Assembly: GCA_015680685.1 (NCBI GenBank)
Contig: MNCI01008279.1
Coordinates: 686,072 to 750,071, forward strand
DNA: 64,000 nt
Direction of reading: 5' to 3'
Source: Gnetum montanum
Taxonomy: Eukaryota > Streptophyta > Gnetopsida > Gnetales > Gnetaceae
The notes below the pieces were generated by a model. It had not been told where the DNA came from. It did not search any database and worked only from the letters and a program-made list of their open reading frames with translations. A program made the translations under genes and the position numbers. Each line of letters begins with the position of its first letter. Position 1 is the stretch's first letter. Below, in pieces: positions 44,207 through 54,009 of this stretch.

Positions 44207-46876
44207 ATGGCTTCTTCTCATGCAATCAACTCACCTAAGGACAATACAGGAGAAAGTCAGGATCATACGCATAACCGAAATCAACCATGTCCTCAACAAT
44301 CCAAAGTCACATATACTCATCCCGATGAGTATGTGCCGGATTTTACCTTTGTTTTCCATCAAGATGAGCAACTGCGGTGGAGAGACATGCAAGGTAACAT
44401 CGTGTTACCCCCAGATCGCTCTGCTCCCAACATGCTTTTCCGTGCCTTGGTACAGATTGGCATGCATGAGCTGTTCGCAGAATACGTTTTGGATGACCAT
44501 GACACAAGGGATTATCATCCCACAAATGCCCAACGTATTCGGGATGCAAGGCAGGAGAGCCAACATTCACTATTGAAGGGCAAGGTTCCCCACGTCATTA
44601 GTGAAATAGGAGAAGAGGAACCCCTCACGATGGGTTTCTTAGAAAATGATGTTCCTCCTCCTCACTCTAGTGAAGAGGTTAGGCATCAGGGCCTTAGATC
44701 AACGATACATATTCCAGGCTCTGATCCCCGTGAGCACCAGCTGTTCACGGCAGGAACAACTACTCACACTAATGACGGACTCGTTGATCGTCACAACGAT
44801 CGGGGCCGAAGCAGCCGAAGAGAAGGCAAGAAACATCACCATGGTGATGGATCCCCTTCTTCTTCTCCTTCATCTCATCATTCACCCTCTCCTTCCACAT
44901 CTGGGCGCAGCCACCATGAGCATAACGCAGAGAGTAAAGGTAAAAGAGATGAAATGCCTCGACAGGAAGGTCGAGAGGAGTTAGGACAAGGGCAAGGACG
45001 TAGGGAGAATAGGGAACCACCACGTAGACATCACAGACGTCATGAAAGAGATGATCATGACGAACCCCTATTCGCAACCCGAAGTATGCTTGATATTAGA
45101 GAGGCAGTTAGGATTCCCACAAGGCATTTAAAAGACAGTAGGATCAAGCGTTTGGACATAAATAATATCCCACGTTTTGAAGGGGGATACAACGCTGATC
45201 CTCAACATCATTTACAGGCATTCCACGATGCCTGTGCCTTGCAGAACATAGACAATGAGTGGCAGAAACTCAAGTTGTTCCCAAGGACACTCACTAAAGA
45301 AGCAGAGAGCTGGTACCGGTCCTTAGAACCGGAAACCATCAGGAGGTGGAGTACGATGCTTGAATTGTTCAACAACAAATATCAAACGTACTCCAGAGTG
45401 TCTAACTTGCGTAAGCAGATCCAAGGCTGGAAACAAGGAGCTTATGAATCCTTGGATGCTGCCATGGCCCGTTACTACACACTGCTACATCGTTGCCCGG
45501 GCCATGGGTACGCTAAACGGGATCAACTTCGCCACCTCGTGGATGGGCTACGAAATGAAACGAGAAGAACTCTTGGGACTTACGCCCAAGGGAGACTCTC
45601 CCAATTAAGAGCCCATGAAGTTGAAGTTTTGTTGGAACAAGTAGCGCAAGAAGAGGGTGAGCTACGTAAAAGAGAAAGTGCGGAGGAATACAACCGCGAT
45701 CCCTCCCTTCGCAAGAAGGGAGTGAAATTCTGTGATGAGGAGGATGAGTCACCACTCGAAGAGTTGGTGAACAGGAAAACCGTGCCGATCCAAAAGTTAA
45801 CAACGGAGGTATCGGCTAAGGTAGACCAAATGTGGGATTCCTTAGACTCACGAATAGAAACAGTTTTGAAAATTGTAGAGGAGTCTAAGGATGAGCAAAG
45901 TAGTGATAAAGGCAAAAACATGCGGAGAAACTTTAACCCTGCACATAACAAGGGTAAGGGAAAAATCTCTAACTCCGATGAGGCTGAAAATTCTGATTCA
46001 GACAATGATGGTGGATGTGAGGTCTGCTACTATGACCATCCTAAGGGATGTTGTCCAATTATCTCACATCTGCAGGAGTCTGGGGTGTATGCATTAAATC
46101 CAAGACTTAATCAACGGCAAACACCCCGAAGGTTACCTTATCCACAAGGTAACCCAAGGCAGTTCCACCAACCCTTGACGTATTATCCAAGTGGAACGCC
46201 TCCACAGCCCATTGGACAACATCAGCAGTGGCAATACCCACAGTCATGGGGGATGCCACCGCCAACACATCAATACCCTTACCGGCAGCCTGATCCTTAT
46301 GGTTATTATGTGCAGCAGCCAGTTTCTCCAGGTGACTCTATGGGTCACGCAACCCCCAACCGTCACTACCAAGCTCGGGAGTACTTCAGAAGGACTCCTT
46401 CTCCTCCGGGAGACATCCCACATTCCGTCCATCCTCTAACTCCACCCGCACCTCTTCCTCAAGTAGTTCTCATAACACCTCCTGCTCCAACAATGCAAGG
46501 GGAACTTCCTCCTCAACCGCAGCAACGTCACGCTGCGAGAGCTGTAAATATCCAACCGGGTACTAGTTCTGGCGACAACTGTACAAAGAAGAGACCTTTT
46601 TTCAGAACTAAGAGCCCAGACAGACTCTCGCAACAACAAGCGGTTGAGGCTATGTATAGGCCTCTAACTACTAACGTTTCGGAGCACCCTTCAGTCCAAG
46701 GGAGTGTAACGCATACGGTTATGTTAACACATACCGTAACTGACTGGATCAAGGTAGGCCACCTTCCCAGGAAACTAACTAATCCTGGGAGTCCCTTTAT
46801 TTATTCGCAGATTGCTGGAAATGCACTACATCGGGCTCTTCTTGACTCAGGTTCCGGAGTCAACTTAATTTCGTGA
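44207..46876 (+). CDS. gag: Intact Gag with start of the protease (889 aa)
   Basis: ATG at 44,207 (an in-frame GTG lies upstream at 44,183, but the ATG matches the start of the other gags). Order: HPDEYVPDFTFVFHQDEQL near residue 40; a Ser/His/Arg-rich linker (about 200-285); Gag core about 320-490 with IPRFEGGYNADPQHHLQAFH, WYRSLEPET, LRKQIQGWKQGAYESLDAAM; knuckle CEVCYYDHPKGCC (about 605-617; CX2CX3HX4C); a Pro/Gln-rich tail; and finally the protease active site LLDSGSGVNLIS with Asp near residue 880. It forms RNA-packaging particles in the cytoplasm. TGA at 46,874-46,876 ends it inside the protease. A fully open 889-codon frame amid decayed relatives implies recent activity or selection. 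Confidence 0.9.
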   Translation: MASSHAINSPKDNTGESQDHTHNRNQPCPQQSKVTYTHPDEYVPDFTFVFHQDEQLRWRDMQGNIVLPPDRSAPNMLFRALVQIGMHELFAEYVLDDHDTRDYHPTNAQRIRDARQESQHSLLKGKVPHVISEIGEEEPLTMGFLENDVPPPHSSEEVRHQGLRSTIHIPGSDPREHQLFTAGTTTHTNDGLVDRHNDRGRSSRREGKKHHHGDGSPSSSPSSHHSPSPSTSGRSHHEHNAESKGKRDEMPRQEGREELGQGQGRRENREPPRRHHRRHERDDHDEPLFATRSMLDIREAVRIPTRHLKDSRIKRLDINNIPRFEGGYNADPQHHLQAFHDACALQNIDNEWQKLKLFPRTLTKEAESWYRSLEPETIRRWSTMLELFNNKYQTYSRVSNLRKQIQGWKQGAYESLDAAMARYYTLLHRCPGHGYAKRDQLRHLVDGLRNETRRTLGTYAQGRLSQLRAHEVEVLLEQVAQEEGELRKRESAEEYNRDPSLRKKGVKFCDEEDESPLEELVNRKTVPIQKLTTEVSAKVDQMWDSLDSRIETVLKIVEESKDEQSSDKGKNMRRNFNPAHNKGKGKISNSDEAENSDSDNDGGCEVCYYDHPKGCCPIISHLQESGVYALNPRLNQRQTPRRLPYPQGNPRQFHQPLTYYPSGTPPQPIGQHQQWQYPQSWGMPPPTHQYPYRQPDPYGYYVQQPVSPGDSMGHATPNRHYQAREYFRRTPSPPGDIPHSVHPLTPPAPLPQVVLITPPAPTMQGELPPQPQQRHAARAVNIQPGTSSGDNCTKKRPFFRTKSPDRLSQQQAVEAMYRPLTTNVSEHPSVQGSVTHTVMLTHTVTDWIKVGHLPRKLTNPGSPFIYSQIAGNALHRALLDSGSGVNLIS

Positions 46877-47539
46877 AAGATGCATCACACCTGGTACCTG
46901 CCCCAACTTCAGAAGAGCAACATACAACTAGAGCTGGCAAACCAGTCCATCACTATTCTCTTGGGATTAGTGGAGGACGTTATTACCACTGTGGGTGGTT
47001 GGTCCTACCCAGCGGATTTCCTAGTGATCGATGTTAACAACAACGAAGGAGACTTTCCCATTAAAATGAGAAGGGCATGGCTAAGTACAATGGACGCATG
47101 CCTTAGGATCCGCGATCTTTCCTTGGAAATCTCCAAGATCAACATATGTGGAAAGATCGAGAAGAGGATAGTTCCATGCATCACATACAGTGATTCATCG
47201 GGTGATGACATGGAGGAAATGTCTCCATGTCACAGGTGTGCCCAAGAGACTCTACAACAAAGATGCCTGTATGTAGCAACCACACAAGAAGTAGTAGACA
47301 CCCCGTGGTTGACAGCTTCTCGTAGGGGCAAACAAGTATGCATGGAACGAACTGAGGAAACTCATGCCAACAACCGTGGCATAGACACACTGGAACGTGA
47401 ACGCCACCAACTTCCACCCCTGAATCTAAGATCATCAATTGGGAGGAGTTGGGCACTTCTTAGAAATTCAAATAGGCGCTCACTTTTTCGGATCTCTCCC
47501 TTACAACTCAGTCATGGGGGAGATGGCCACCTATGCTAA
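46877..47539 (+). pseudogene. Rest of the aspartic protease, in frame after one TGA
   Basis: The frame continues without shift after the TGA: TWYLPQLQKSNIQLELANQS, GLVEDVITTVGGWSYPADFL, GDFPIKMRRAWLSTMDACL. It aligns with the protease of the Athila-like element without a gap across the stop. TCG TGA AAG is not one of the well-known readthrough contexts, so a point mutation is more likely than programmed readthrough. After about 47,200 the homology ends and the frame stops at 47,537. Confidence 0.75.
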
Positions 47540-48670
47540 CCATATGGCGCCCTTAGTTCTTTTTCAATTTTTGTTTTACACGTTTTTGTTTTACAACGTT
47601 TTTGTTTTACACATTTTTGTTTTACAAATTTCTTTATCTTTTCTTGTTTTTGTTTTTCAACATCGTTATACCTTTTTCTATTTTTTGTGTGAGTGTGTGT
47701 CATCCATCATGTAAGTTCGTCACCCATAAGTGTTCAGGCCGATTGGATGAACTGTTTTTCATTGATTGCTCATGTTTGGTTTTTACCTTTAAGTTACATT
47801 ATTGATACTAAGGTATGTTCTTTTGATATGGCAGGCAATGAGATCACTTCATCCATCCATCCATCAAGTCTATGGTTTCCCTTGGCTTGGAAATGTACAG
47901 TTCCCTCTTAACAAGAACTTCAATGAACAGGTGACTGGGCATTTCTCAAACTTAGGAAGGACTCAAGGATTGCAAAGGGTGTGACTTCAAGGGAACTTGA
48001 TGTTTTTGTGTTGGTCATTCACTTGGGTGCTTGGATGTTTTCTTCTTGGGTTTTCTTGTCGTTCCGATGTTACCCAATAATCGGAAGCTGAGACAATAAA
48101 AATAAGAAGTCTTTGCATGGTGTGGTCCCCACGCATAAAAACAAAAAAAAAAAATAGAAAAAAGAAAAAAAGAAAAAAGCAAAAAACAAAAGTGAGGATT
48201 CAAAGCACACCCCTTAGACGAAATAAAATTTGGGCTGCAAGCACTAGTTATGGAACCAAAGTGTTCCCTCTAACTAAAGCCCTTCTCGCTTCCCATTCTC
48301 TCCTTTGTTTCGTCGGAATGGTGGTGGCTCTTCGAAGATGCATCCTTGTTACCCAAGTGGATGGTTTGACAAAATGCATTGATGCGAAGTCACTGGAAGT
48401 GGTTGGTTTGAGCCAGAGTTGGAATGAGATTCGCCAAGTCACATTAATCATCAAACACACAAGGGACTGTACACCACCTTGTTCTTGGGATTCCATTCCA
48501 CTTCTTTTCTTTCCATCCTTCTCTTCATTGTTCACCTCATTGCCAGTTGTATCATTAGTGTATATCTTGGCTGATGCTTTTTTTTCTTTTTGGTAAATTC
48601 TTACGGTTAAGACTTTAACTCTTGTTCCAAAGGACATTCCTAGAGCCCATGAACTCTTTGAATGTGGGAT
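47540..48670 (+). other. 3' internal non-coding region of copy D
   Basis: Four TTTTTGTTTTACA-type units at 47,570-47,630, an A-rich run at 48,136-48,190, and the shared block AAGGGTGTGACTTCAAGGGA near 47,977. Frames here show no domain. No RT or integrase trace. Confidence 0.6.
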
Positions 48671-48719
48671 TGTCAGGGCATTAAGGGCATGAGCCTGCTT
48701 TGGGAAAGACCCACTGACA
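48671..48719 (+). other. Conserved stem motif, copy D
   Basis: TGTCAG pairs with CTGACA around GGGCATGAGCCTGCTTTGGG ... AAGACCCA. The stem bases differ completely from those in copies A and C yet still pair. Confidence 0.55.
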
Positions 48720-49053
48720 TTTCTATTTGGAACATTAGTTCACTTCTTTTCCTTAACATTTTACAATTAATTAACATTTTTGTTCATTTCCATCATGACA
48801 TCCCCTTCCCCGATGCCATAGTTGTCCCTTTTTACCTATCTTTCCTACTCCTTTTCGTTCTCCATTCTAACGCTACCGGAGGTTCGCGATTAGTCATGGG
48901 GATACGGGGCCTGATTTTTCAATTTTTATCCTAAGCCCCGCATTTTTTCGTTTCTCTTCCTAACCCCTACACCTTCGGTAGTTATCACCCACATTTTCCC
49001 AGATCCATATCAGTCATACCACAACTTAGCCAAGGAACTTACACCAAAGCAAG
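48720..49053 (+). other. Non-coding spacer between stem motif and second ORF
   Basis: Contains TTAGTCATGGGGATACGGGG at 48,891, an extra copy of the word seen in the primer tract. From 48,739 it is the source of the duplicate at 50,407. Confidence 0.5.
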
Positions 49054-49113
49054 GTATGATTTACTTAATGATTCAATTACCCTTGCTAATATATTATTAT
49101 GTTGTGGGTGCAG
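49054..49113 (+). other. Intron-like module before the second ORF, copy D
   Basis: CAAG|GTATGA, branch-like TTGCTAAT at about 49,083, acceptor GGGTGCAG| at 49,113, then ATGGCC. 60 nt. The same sequence recurs in the duplicate at 50,719-50,778. Confidence 0.45.
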
Positions 49114-49330
49114 ATGGCCATCATACAAAAACGGAATGGATCAGGAGCAAACACTTGGAGTGGAGTAGCATTGAAGCCGCTATGCAAGGAGCAGAATTGA
49201 TAATGCACTTACGGATGGACAATGGAAGGAGCAATCTAGGCGTTGGCAGCAACAAGACTCTTCTCTCTCCTTCTCTTCTCTTCTCTCTCCTCTTTTCTCT
49301 CAGCTGCCAAATGTGGCCTGATGTCATTGT
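49114..49330 (+). pseudogene. Second ORF remnant, copy D
   Basis: ATGGCCATCATACAAAAACG opens a frame of about 28 codons before stops. A pyrimidine-rich CTCTTCTC stretch follows at 49,258-49,300. The Transposase_32-like and coiled-coil parts seen in copy C are missing. Confidence 0.4.
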
Positions 49331-49495
49331 AATAAGGTGTTCACCCTTGTTGTCATGAACACCAGTTTTGTCAAGTCTTGTAATAAAGACCGTTCACATG
49401 TCATCCCATTAGTTCCATTTCCCCTAATAATCCCATACCTACCTGATATCATTGTAAGGAACTCGAGGACGAGTTTTTATTCAGTCATGGGGGTA
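49331..49495 (+). other. 3' UTR and primer tract of copy D
   Basis: Ends with GAGGACGAGTTTTTATTCAG then TCATGGGGGTA directly before the LTR, the purine-rich primer tract conserved in all copies. Confidence 0.6.
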
Positions 49496-50406
49496 TGATG
49501 AGACACGACATGCACTGAGCCGCGATATCGCGTCTTCCCCTGTGATATCGCGTACGCGATATCGCAGTCCGCCGCCATATCTATAAATAAGAGGCGGCAC
49601 CCCCCTTATTTCCCAATCCTGACTAGAAGTAGTGAAGCTCTGGCAGATTGATCACTCCAGAGTTAGAATTTTTCCCATGTGCCCGCAGTAGGATTCCTAG
49701 AGTGAACGGCTCTTTATTCGAGCAGCTTGTAACCTGAACCCAAGTTGTGTACGGCAATAAAGACGAACTTGATTGGATAAACCTTGCAGTACATGGTTTT
49801 ATTGTTGTTTATTTACTGCTTTCCTAGTGCGCACAAGTACGACTTGATTACGAGCGTCTACGGACGTGTACGGCTAGTCAAGGAATCGGCTACTCATTGC
49901 TAGGCTAGACGTGTGATAAGTGCGACTTAGTTACGAGCACGCACGGGTGTGTACGGCTAGCTAAGGAATTGGCTGCTTATCACACTTAAGCTAAATGGGT
50001 GCCTCAGTACGACCACTTCGAGCACTTGCGTTACGTGTGGTGATCCCGGTAACGATTTGCGTTTGGTAAACCACAGTTGCATAGTTTAGGGTGTGTCCGG
50101 TAAGTGGGAATGGATGCTGACGCTAGTTAATTTAGACTTAGGACAGTAGTTAGAGTTAGCTTAGTTTCTCAACCCTTCCCTATCATAGCTTAGAAGATAA
50201 ACTTAAAAATACCAAAAAAAATCACATACCTCAGACTTGCTTAACCATACACCGTGACACTTACAAGCAAGCCTGGGAAGACAACGAACGATTAACCCCA
50301 AGTGTTTCTTGTGGTGTTAAGACATTTAGTCTGCGGAGTTCGACCGGATCGCGCGTGCACGCTCGTATTCATATGGTTGATTGTAGGGGTACCTCGCCAC
50401 TCATCA
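49496..50406 (+). repeat. Middle LTR of copy D (911 bp)
   Basis: TGATGAGACACGAC ... CCACTCATCA. It lacks about 130 bases present in the first LTR, lost between two copies of GGCTA(A/G)TCAAGGAATCGGCT, so one U5 module with the hairpin words is gone; U3 also lost one palindrome block. TATA box at 49,581, AATAAA at 49,756-49,761. Confidence 0.92.
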
Positions 50407-50796
50407 CCTTCTTTTCCTTAACGTTTTGAAATTAATTATTATTTTTGTTCATTTCCATCTTGACATCCCCTTCACTGATGCCATCGTTGTCCCTTTTTAC
50501 CTATCTTTCTTACTCCTTTTCTTTCTCCATTCTAACGCTACCGGAGGTTCGCGATTAGTCATGGGGATACGGGGCCTGATTTTTCAATTTTTATCCTAAG
50601 CCCCGCATTTTTTCGTTTCTCTTCCTAACCCCTACACCTTCGGTAGTCATCATCCACATTTTCCCAGATCCATATCAGCCATACCACAACTTAGCCAAGG
50701 AACTTACACCGAAGCAAGGTATGATTTACTTAATGATTCAATTACCCTTGCTAATATATGATTGTGTTGTGGGTGCAGATGGCCATCATACAACAA
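50407..50796 (+). repeat. Second copy of the 3' internal region
   Basis: Matches 48,739-49,130; the first 80 bases differ at about nine positions, the rest is nearly identical. It joins the LTR end at TCATCA with no primer site, so most of a second internal region is missing. It is cut by the gap. Confidence 0.85.
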
Positions 50797-51682
50797 NNNN
50801 NNNNNNNNNNNNNNNNNNNNNNNNNNNNNNNNNNNNNNNNNNNNNNNNNNNNNNNNNNNNNNNNNNNNNNNNNNNNNNNNNNNNNNNNNNNNNNNNNNNN
50901 NNNNNNNNNNNNNNNNNNNNNNNNNNNNNNNNNNNNNNNNNNNNNNNNNNNNNNNNNNNNNNNNNNNNNNNNNNNNNNNNNNNNNNNNNNNNNNNNNNNN
51001 NNNNNNNNNNNNNNNNNNNNNNNNNNNNNNNNNNNNNNNNNNNNNNNNNNNNNNNNNNNNNNNNNNNNNNNNNNNNNNNNNNNNNNNNNNNNNNNNNNNN
51101 NNNNNNNNNNNNNNNNNNNNNNNNNNNNNNNNNNNNNNNNNNNNNNNNNNNNNNNNNNNNNNNNNNNNNNNNNNNNNNNNNNNNNNNNNNNNNNNNNNNN
51201 NNNNNNNNNNNNNNNNNNNNNNNNNNNNNNNNNNNNNNNNNNNNNNNNNNNNNNNNNNNNNNNNNNNNNNNNNNNNNNNNNNNNNNNNNNNNNNNNNNNN
51301 NNNNNNNNNNNNNNNNNNNNNNNNNNNNNNNNNNNNNNNNNNNNNNNNNNNNNNNNNNNNNNNNNNNNNNNNNNNNNNNNNNNNNNNNNNNNNNNNNNNN
51401 NNNNNNNNNNNNNNNNNNNNNNNNNNNNNNNNNNNNNNNNNNNNNNNNNNNNNNNNNNNNNNNNNNNNNNNNNNNNNNNNNNNNNNNNNNNNNNNNNNNN
51501 NNNNNNNNNNNNNNNNNNNNNNNNNNNNNNNNNNNNNNNNNNNNNNNNNNNNNNNNNNNNNNNNNNNNNNNNNNNNNNNNNNNNNNNNNNNNNNNNNNNN
51601 NNNNNNNNNNNNNNNNNNNNNNNNNNNNNNNNNNNNNNNNNNNNNNNNNNNNNNNNNNNNNNNNNNNNNNNNNNNNNNNNNN
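50797..51682. other. Assembly gap (886 N)
   Basis: Unsequenced. By comparison with 49,131-50,234 it should hold the end of the internal region and the first about 740 bases of the third LTR, about 1.1 kb if that LTR resembles the middle one. Open frames across the N run are meaningless. Confidence 0.99.
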
Positions 51683-51854
51683 ACTTGCTTAACCATACAC
51701 CGTGACACTTACAAGCAAGCCTAGGAAGACAACGAACGATTAACCCCAAGTGTTTCTTGTGGTGTTAAGGCATTTAGTCTGCGGAGTTCGACCGGATCGT
51801 GCGTGCACGCTCGTATTCGTATGGTTGAGTGTAGGGGTACCTCGCCACTCATCA
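51683..51854 (+). repeat. End of the third LTR of copy D
   Basis: 172 bases matching the U5 end of both other LTRs, ending CCACTCATCA. At several sites that separate the LTRs (GGCATTT, TTCGTATGGTTGAGTG) it agrees with the first LTR and not with the middle one. Confidence 0.9.
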
Positions 51855-51859
51855 AAATC
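51855..51859. repeat. Target site duplication AAATC, right
   Basis: Second AAATC, after the third LTR. Confidence 0.85.
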
Positions 51860-53720
51860 CTTTACTTGGAGCATTGGTATACATGTTGAAATATTTTCTC
51901 AATGAATGAGATATCATGATAATGATTAAGATCAATCTTCTCTTCAACAAGTTGAACTCTTCCTAACTAGGTGGGACCCACTAGAATTTAGTCTCCTTTT
52001 GTCACATCTTTATTAGAGATGAAGTGACATAAGAGAAGTTTTTACCAAACCTCTAATGGTACCCAGTCAAGTCAAGAAAACTCCAAATCTCACCTACTTT
52101 TATAGGGACTAGCCAATCATGAATAACCATGATTTTGAAGAAATCCACTACCACTCTTACTATTGATACTACATGACCAAGGAACTAGATCTCTTTCTAC
52201 TAGAAAGAACACTTTGATAGCTAAGCATAAAACTGATGCTCTTGAAGGATCTTCAACATGATTTTAAGATGCTGGTCATGTAGCTGCTTCAACGAAGAGG
52301 ACACCAAGATTTCATCAATGAAGATAATGATAAATTAATCTAGGTATGGCCTCATGATAATGTTCATGAGGTACATGACCACTTCAAGAGCATTAGTGAG
52401 TCCAAATGGCATAACCAAAAATTCATTATGTTCATACCATGTTCAGAAGGTTTTCTTTGGGACATCCTCCTCATAAATCTACACTTGATGATACCTAAAC
52501 TTCTTAGAGAACACATGAGCTTCATATAACTGGTTGAAGAGATTGTTGATGCATGACAAGAGGTACTTTTTCATTACTATCATCTAGTTGAGTTAGTTGT
52601 AATCAATGCATAGCCTTAGGTCACCATGTTTCTTCTTGATGAAAAGAATAGGAGCACCTCATAGACACACATTGGGATGAACCAACCCTTTCTCAAGAAG
52701 CTCCTAAATCTAGATTTTTAGTTTAGATAGCTCAATAGGAAACATCTTGGGTGGTGCCTTGGAGATAGTCTCTATATTGAGTTTGAGGTCAATCCCAAAC
52801 TTAGCCTTACATCTAGGAGGTAGACCAAGTAACTTTGCATGAAACACATCTAAAAGCTCACAAACTATTGGAATCTAGTCAATCTCATCAACTCTAGACT
52901 CATTGATTGATACTATAAAATAGAGATGATGTTTCCACAATAATTGACAAAAATATGAGGATGAGATCAAGTCCAACCTAACATAATAGGGATTAGTATG
53001 CATAATTACTTGCACACCACTAGCTAACTACAATGAGAATTCATAATACCACTAAAATAGGATAACCAATCCATACCTAAGATGATATCATACTTGTCTA
53101 GCCTCATAACATGTGTATCAGAAAGCTAAGGGAGCTCACAAAGCTTAATGAGTATAGATCCATAAACATGATCAATAGTAAAGACACTACCCACAGTACT
53201 AACAACTAGCCCTATATTAAGGGCATGATTATTTAGTTGCAAATGATAAACTAGCTTTCATTTTACAAATGTATAACTTGCACCGACATCAAAAAGAATC
53301 AATAAGAAGACTAGAGTTGATAACTTTAGCTTTCAACACAATGTTACGTTGTGTATCTATTAGCTAATCTATGATGGTGTGCACTCAACTTTGTGTCATG
53401 GGAGTTACACTGCTACTTAAATTGACTATTGCTATAGGCTTAACACTTTGTAGAGTCTTGCAACTTACATTCCTTGAATAATTTGCCTTCTTGTGATCAG
53501 GTTGGAAACAAAAAAAGAAATTGGGATAGTCACAATGGATATACCCAACCTTCATACATAGAGGAAACATGAGAGGGGTCCATAGGTTGCTTTGACACTT
53601 GCAAACTATTGCTAATATTGTTATTGTTGAGACCTAATGCCACTATGTCTCTTAGCTTGCTTGGACCCACTAGGCTTACCCTATAGGGCACACTACACCA
53701 TCAAAGCATTACCTAGCTCA
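51860..53720 (-). pseudogene. pol: Gag end, protease and RT of the old chromovirus-like element
   Basis: Upstream half of the element at 41,200-42,984. On the minus strand: remains of a zinc knuckle (CFQPDHKKANY) near 53,500; protease site LLILFDVGASYTFV at about 53,300 and DIILGMDWLSYFSG at about 53,080; RT with [17 protein letters not shown] near 52,430 and IIFIDEIL near 52,330 (usual FIDDIL, one Asp changed to Glu). The DVILGMDWL and FIDDIL contexts are those of chromoviruses. Many stops; neither LTR identified. Confidence 0.75.
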
Positions 53721-54007
53721 ACAAGTTAAAGAAATAAAGAATTAAAAAAATAAAATAAGAAATCAAAGAATAGCACTAGCATGAATGAATTGAATGTTTT
53801 GTTTTTTCATCACACCATTTAATTGTGAATTGGTTAGTGAAACATTGATTATGGTAAAGATAAGCCAAAATTTGAATGAACACATATCGTGATGTAAGAT
53901 CATCAACCAATAATTGATACACATCATCATGAAGAACAAAATTGGGTATCTTATTTAAATCAACATCATTAGAAAACATATCACCATCCCCCTAACAATA
54001 TTGCTAA
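53721..54007. other. AT-rich spacer
   Basis: Nothing recognised. Confidence 0.5.
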
Positions 54008-54009
54008 TT

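Larger units (their letters stand above)
42985..51854 (+). mobile_element. Pol-less gag-protease element with three LTRs (copy D)
   Basis: Order: LTR (42,985-44,059), primer site, gag (889 codons, intact), protease segment after one TGA, 3' non-coding region, LTR (49,496-50,406), a second copy of the last part of the internal region (50,407-50,796), assembly gap, end of a third LTR (51,683-51,854). AAATC flanks only the outermost ends, so the whole block derives from one insertion into the chromovirus. RT, RNase H and integrase are absent. Confidence 0.88.

Noticed and set aside
44220-46752. Other-frame reading frames inside the gag at 44,207
   Set aside because: Shadows of the biased gag codons; no domains.
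47439-47714. Hydrophobic frame at 47,439-47,714 as an env-like membrane protein
   Set aside because: The Phe/Leu/Tyr-rich stretch is just the translation of the TTTTTGTTTTACA array.
50407-50796. Duplicate at 50,407 as a pure assembly copy of 48,739
   Set aside because: The first 80 bases differ at about nine positions, more than expected for a duplicated contig end; kept as real but unproven.
50704-51749. Long open frames on both strands across 50,704-51,749
   Set aside because: They consist almost wholly of N and are artefacts of the assembly gap.
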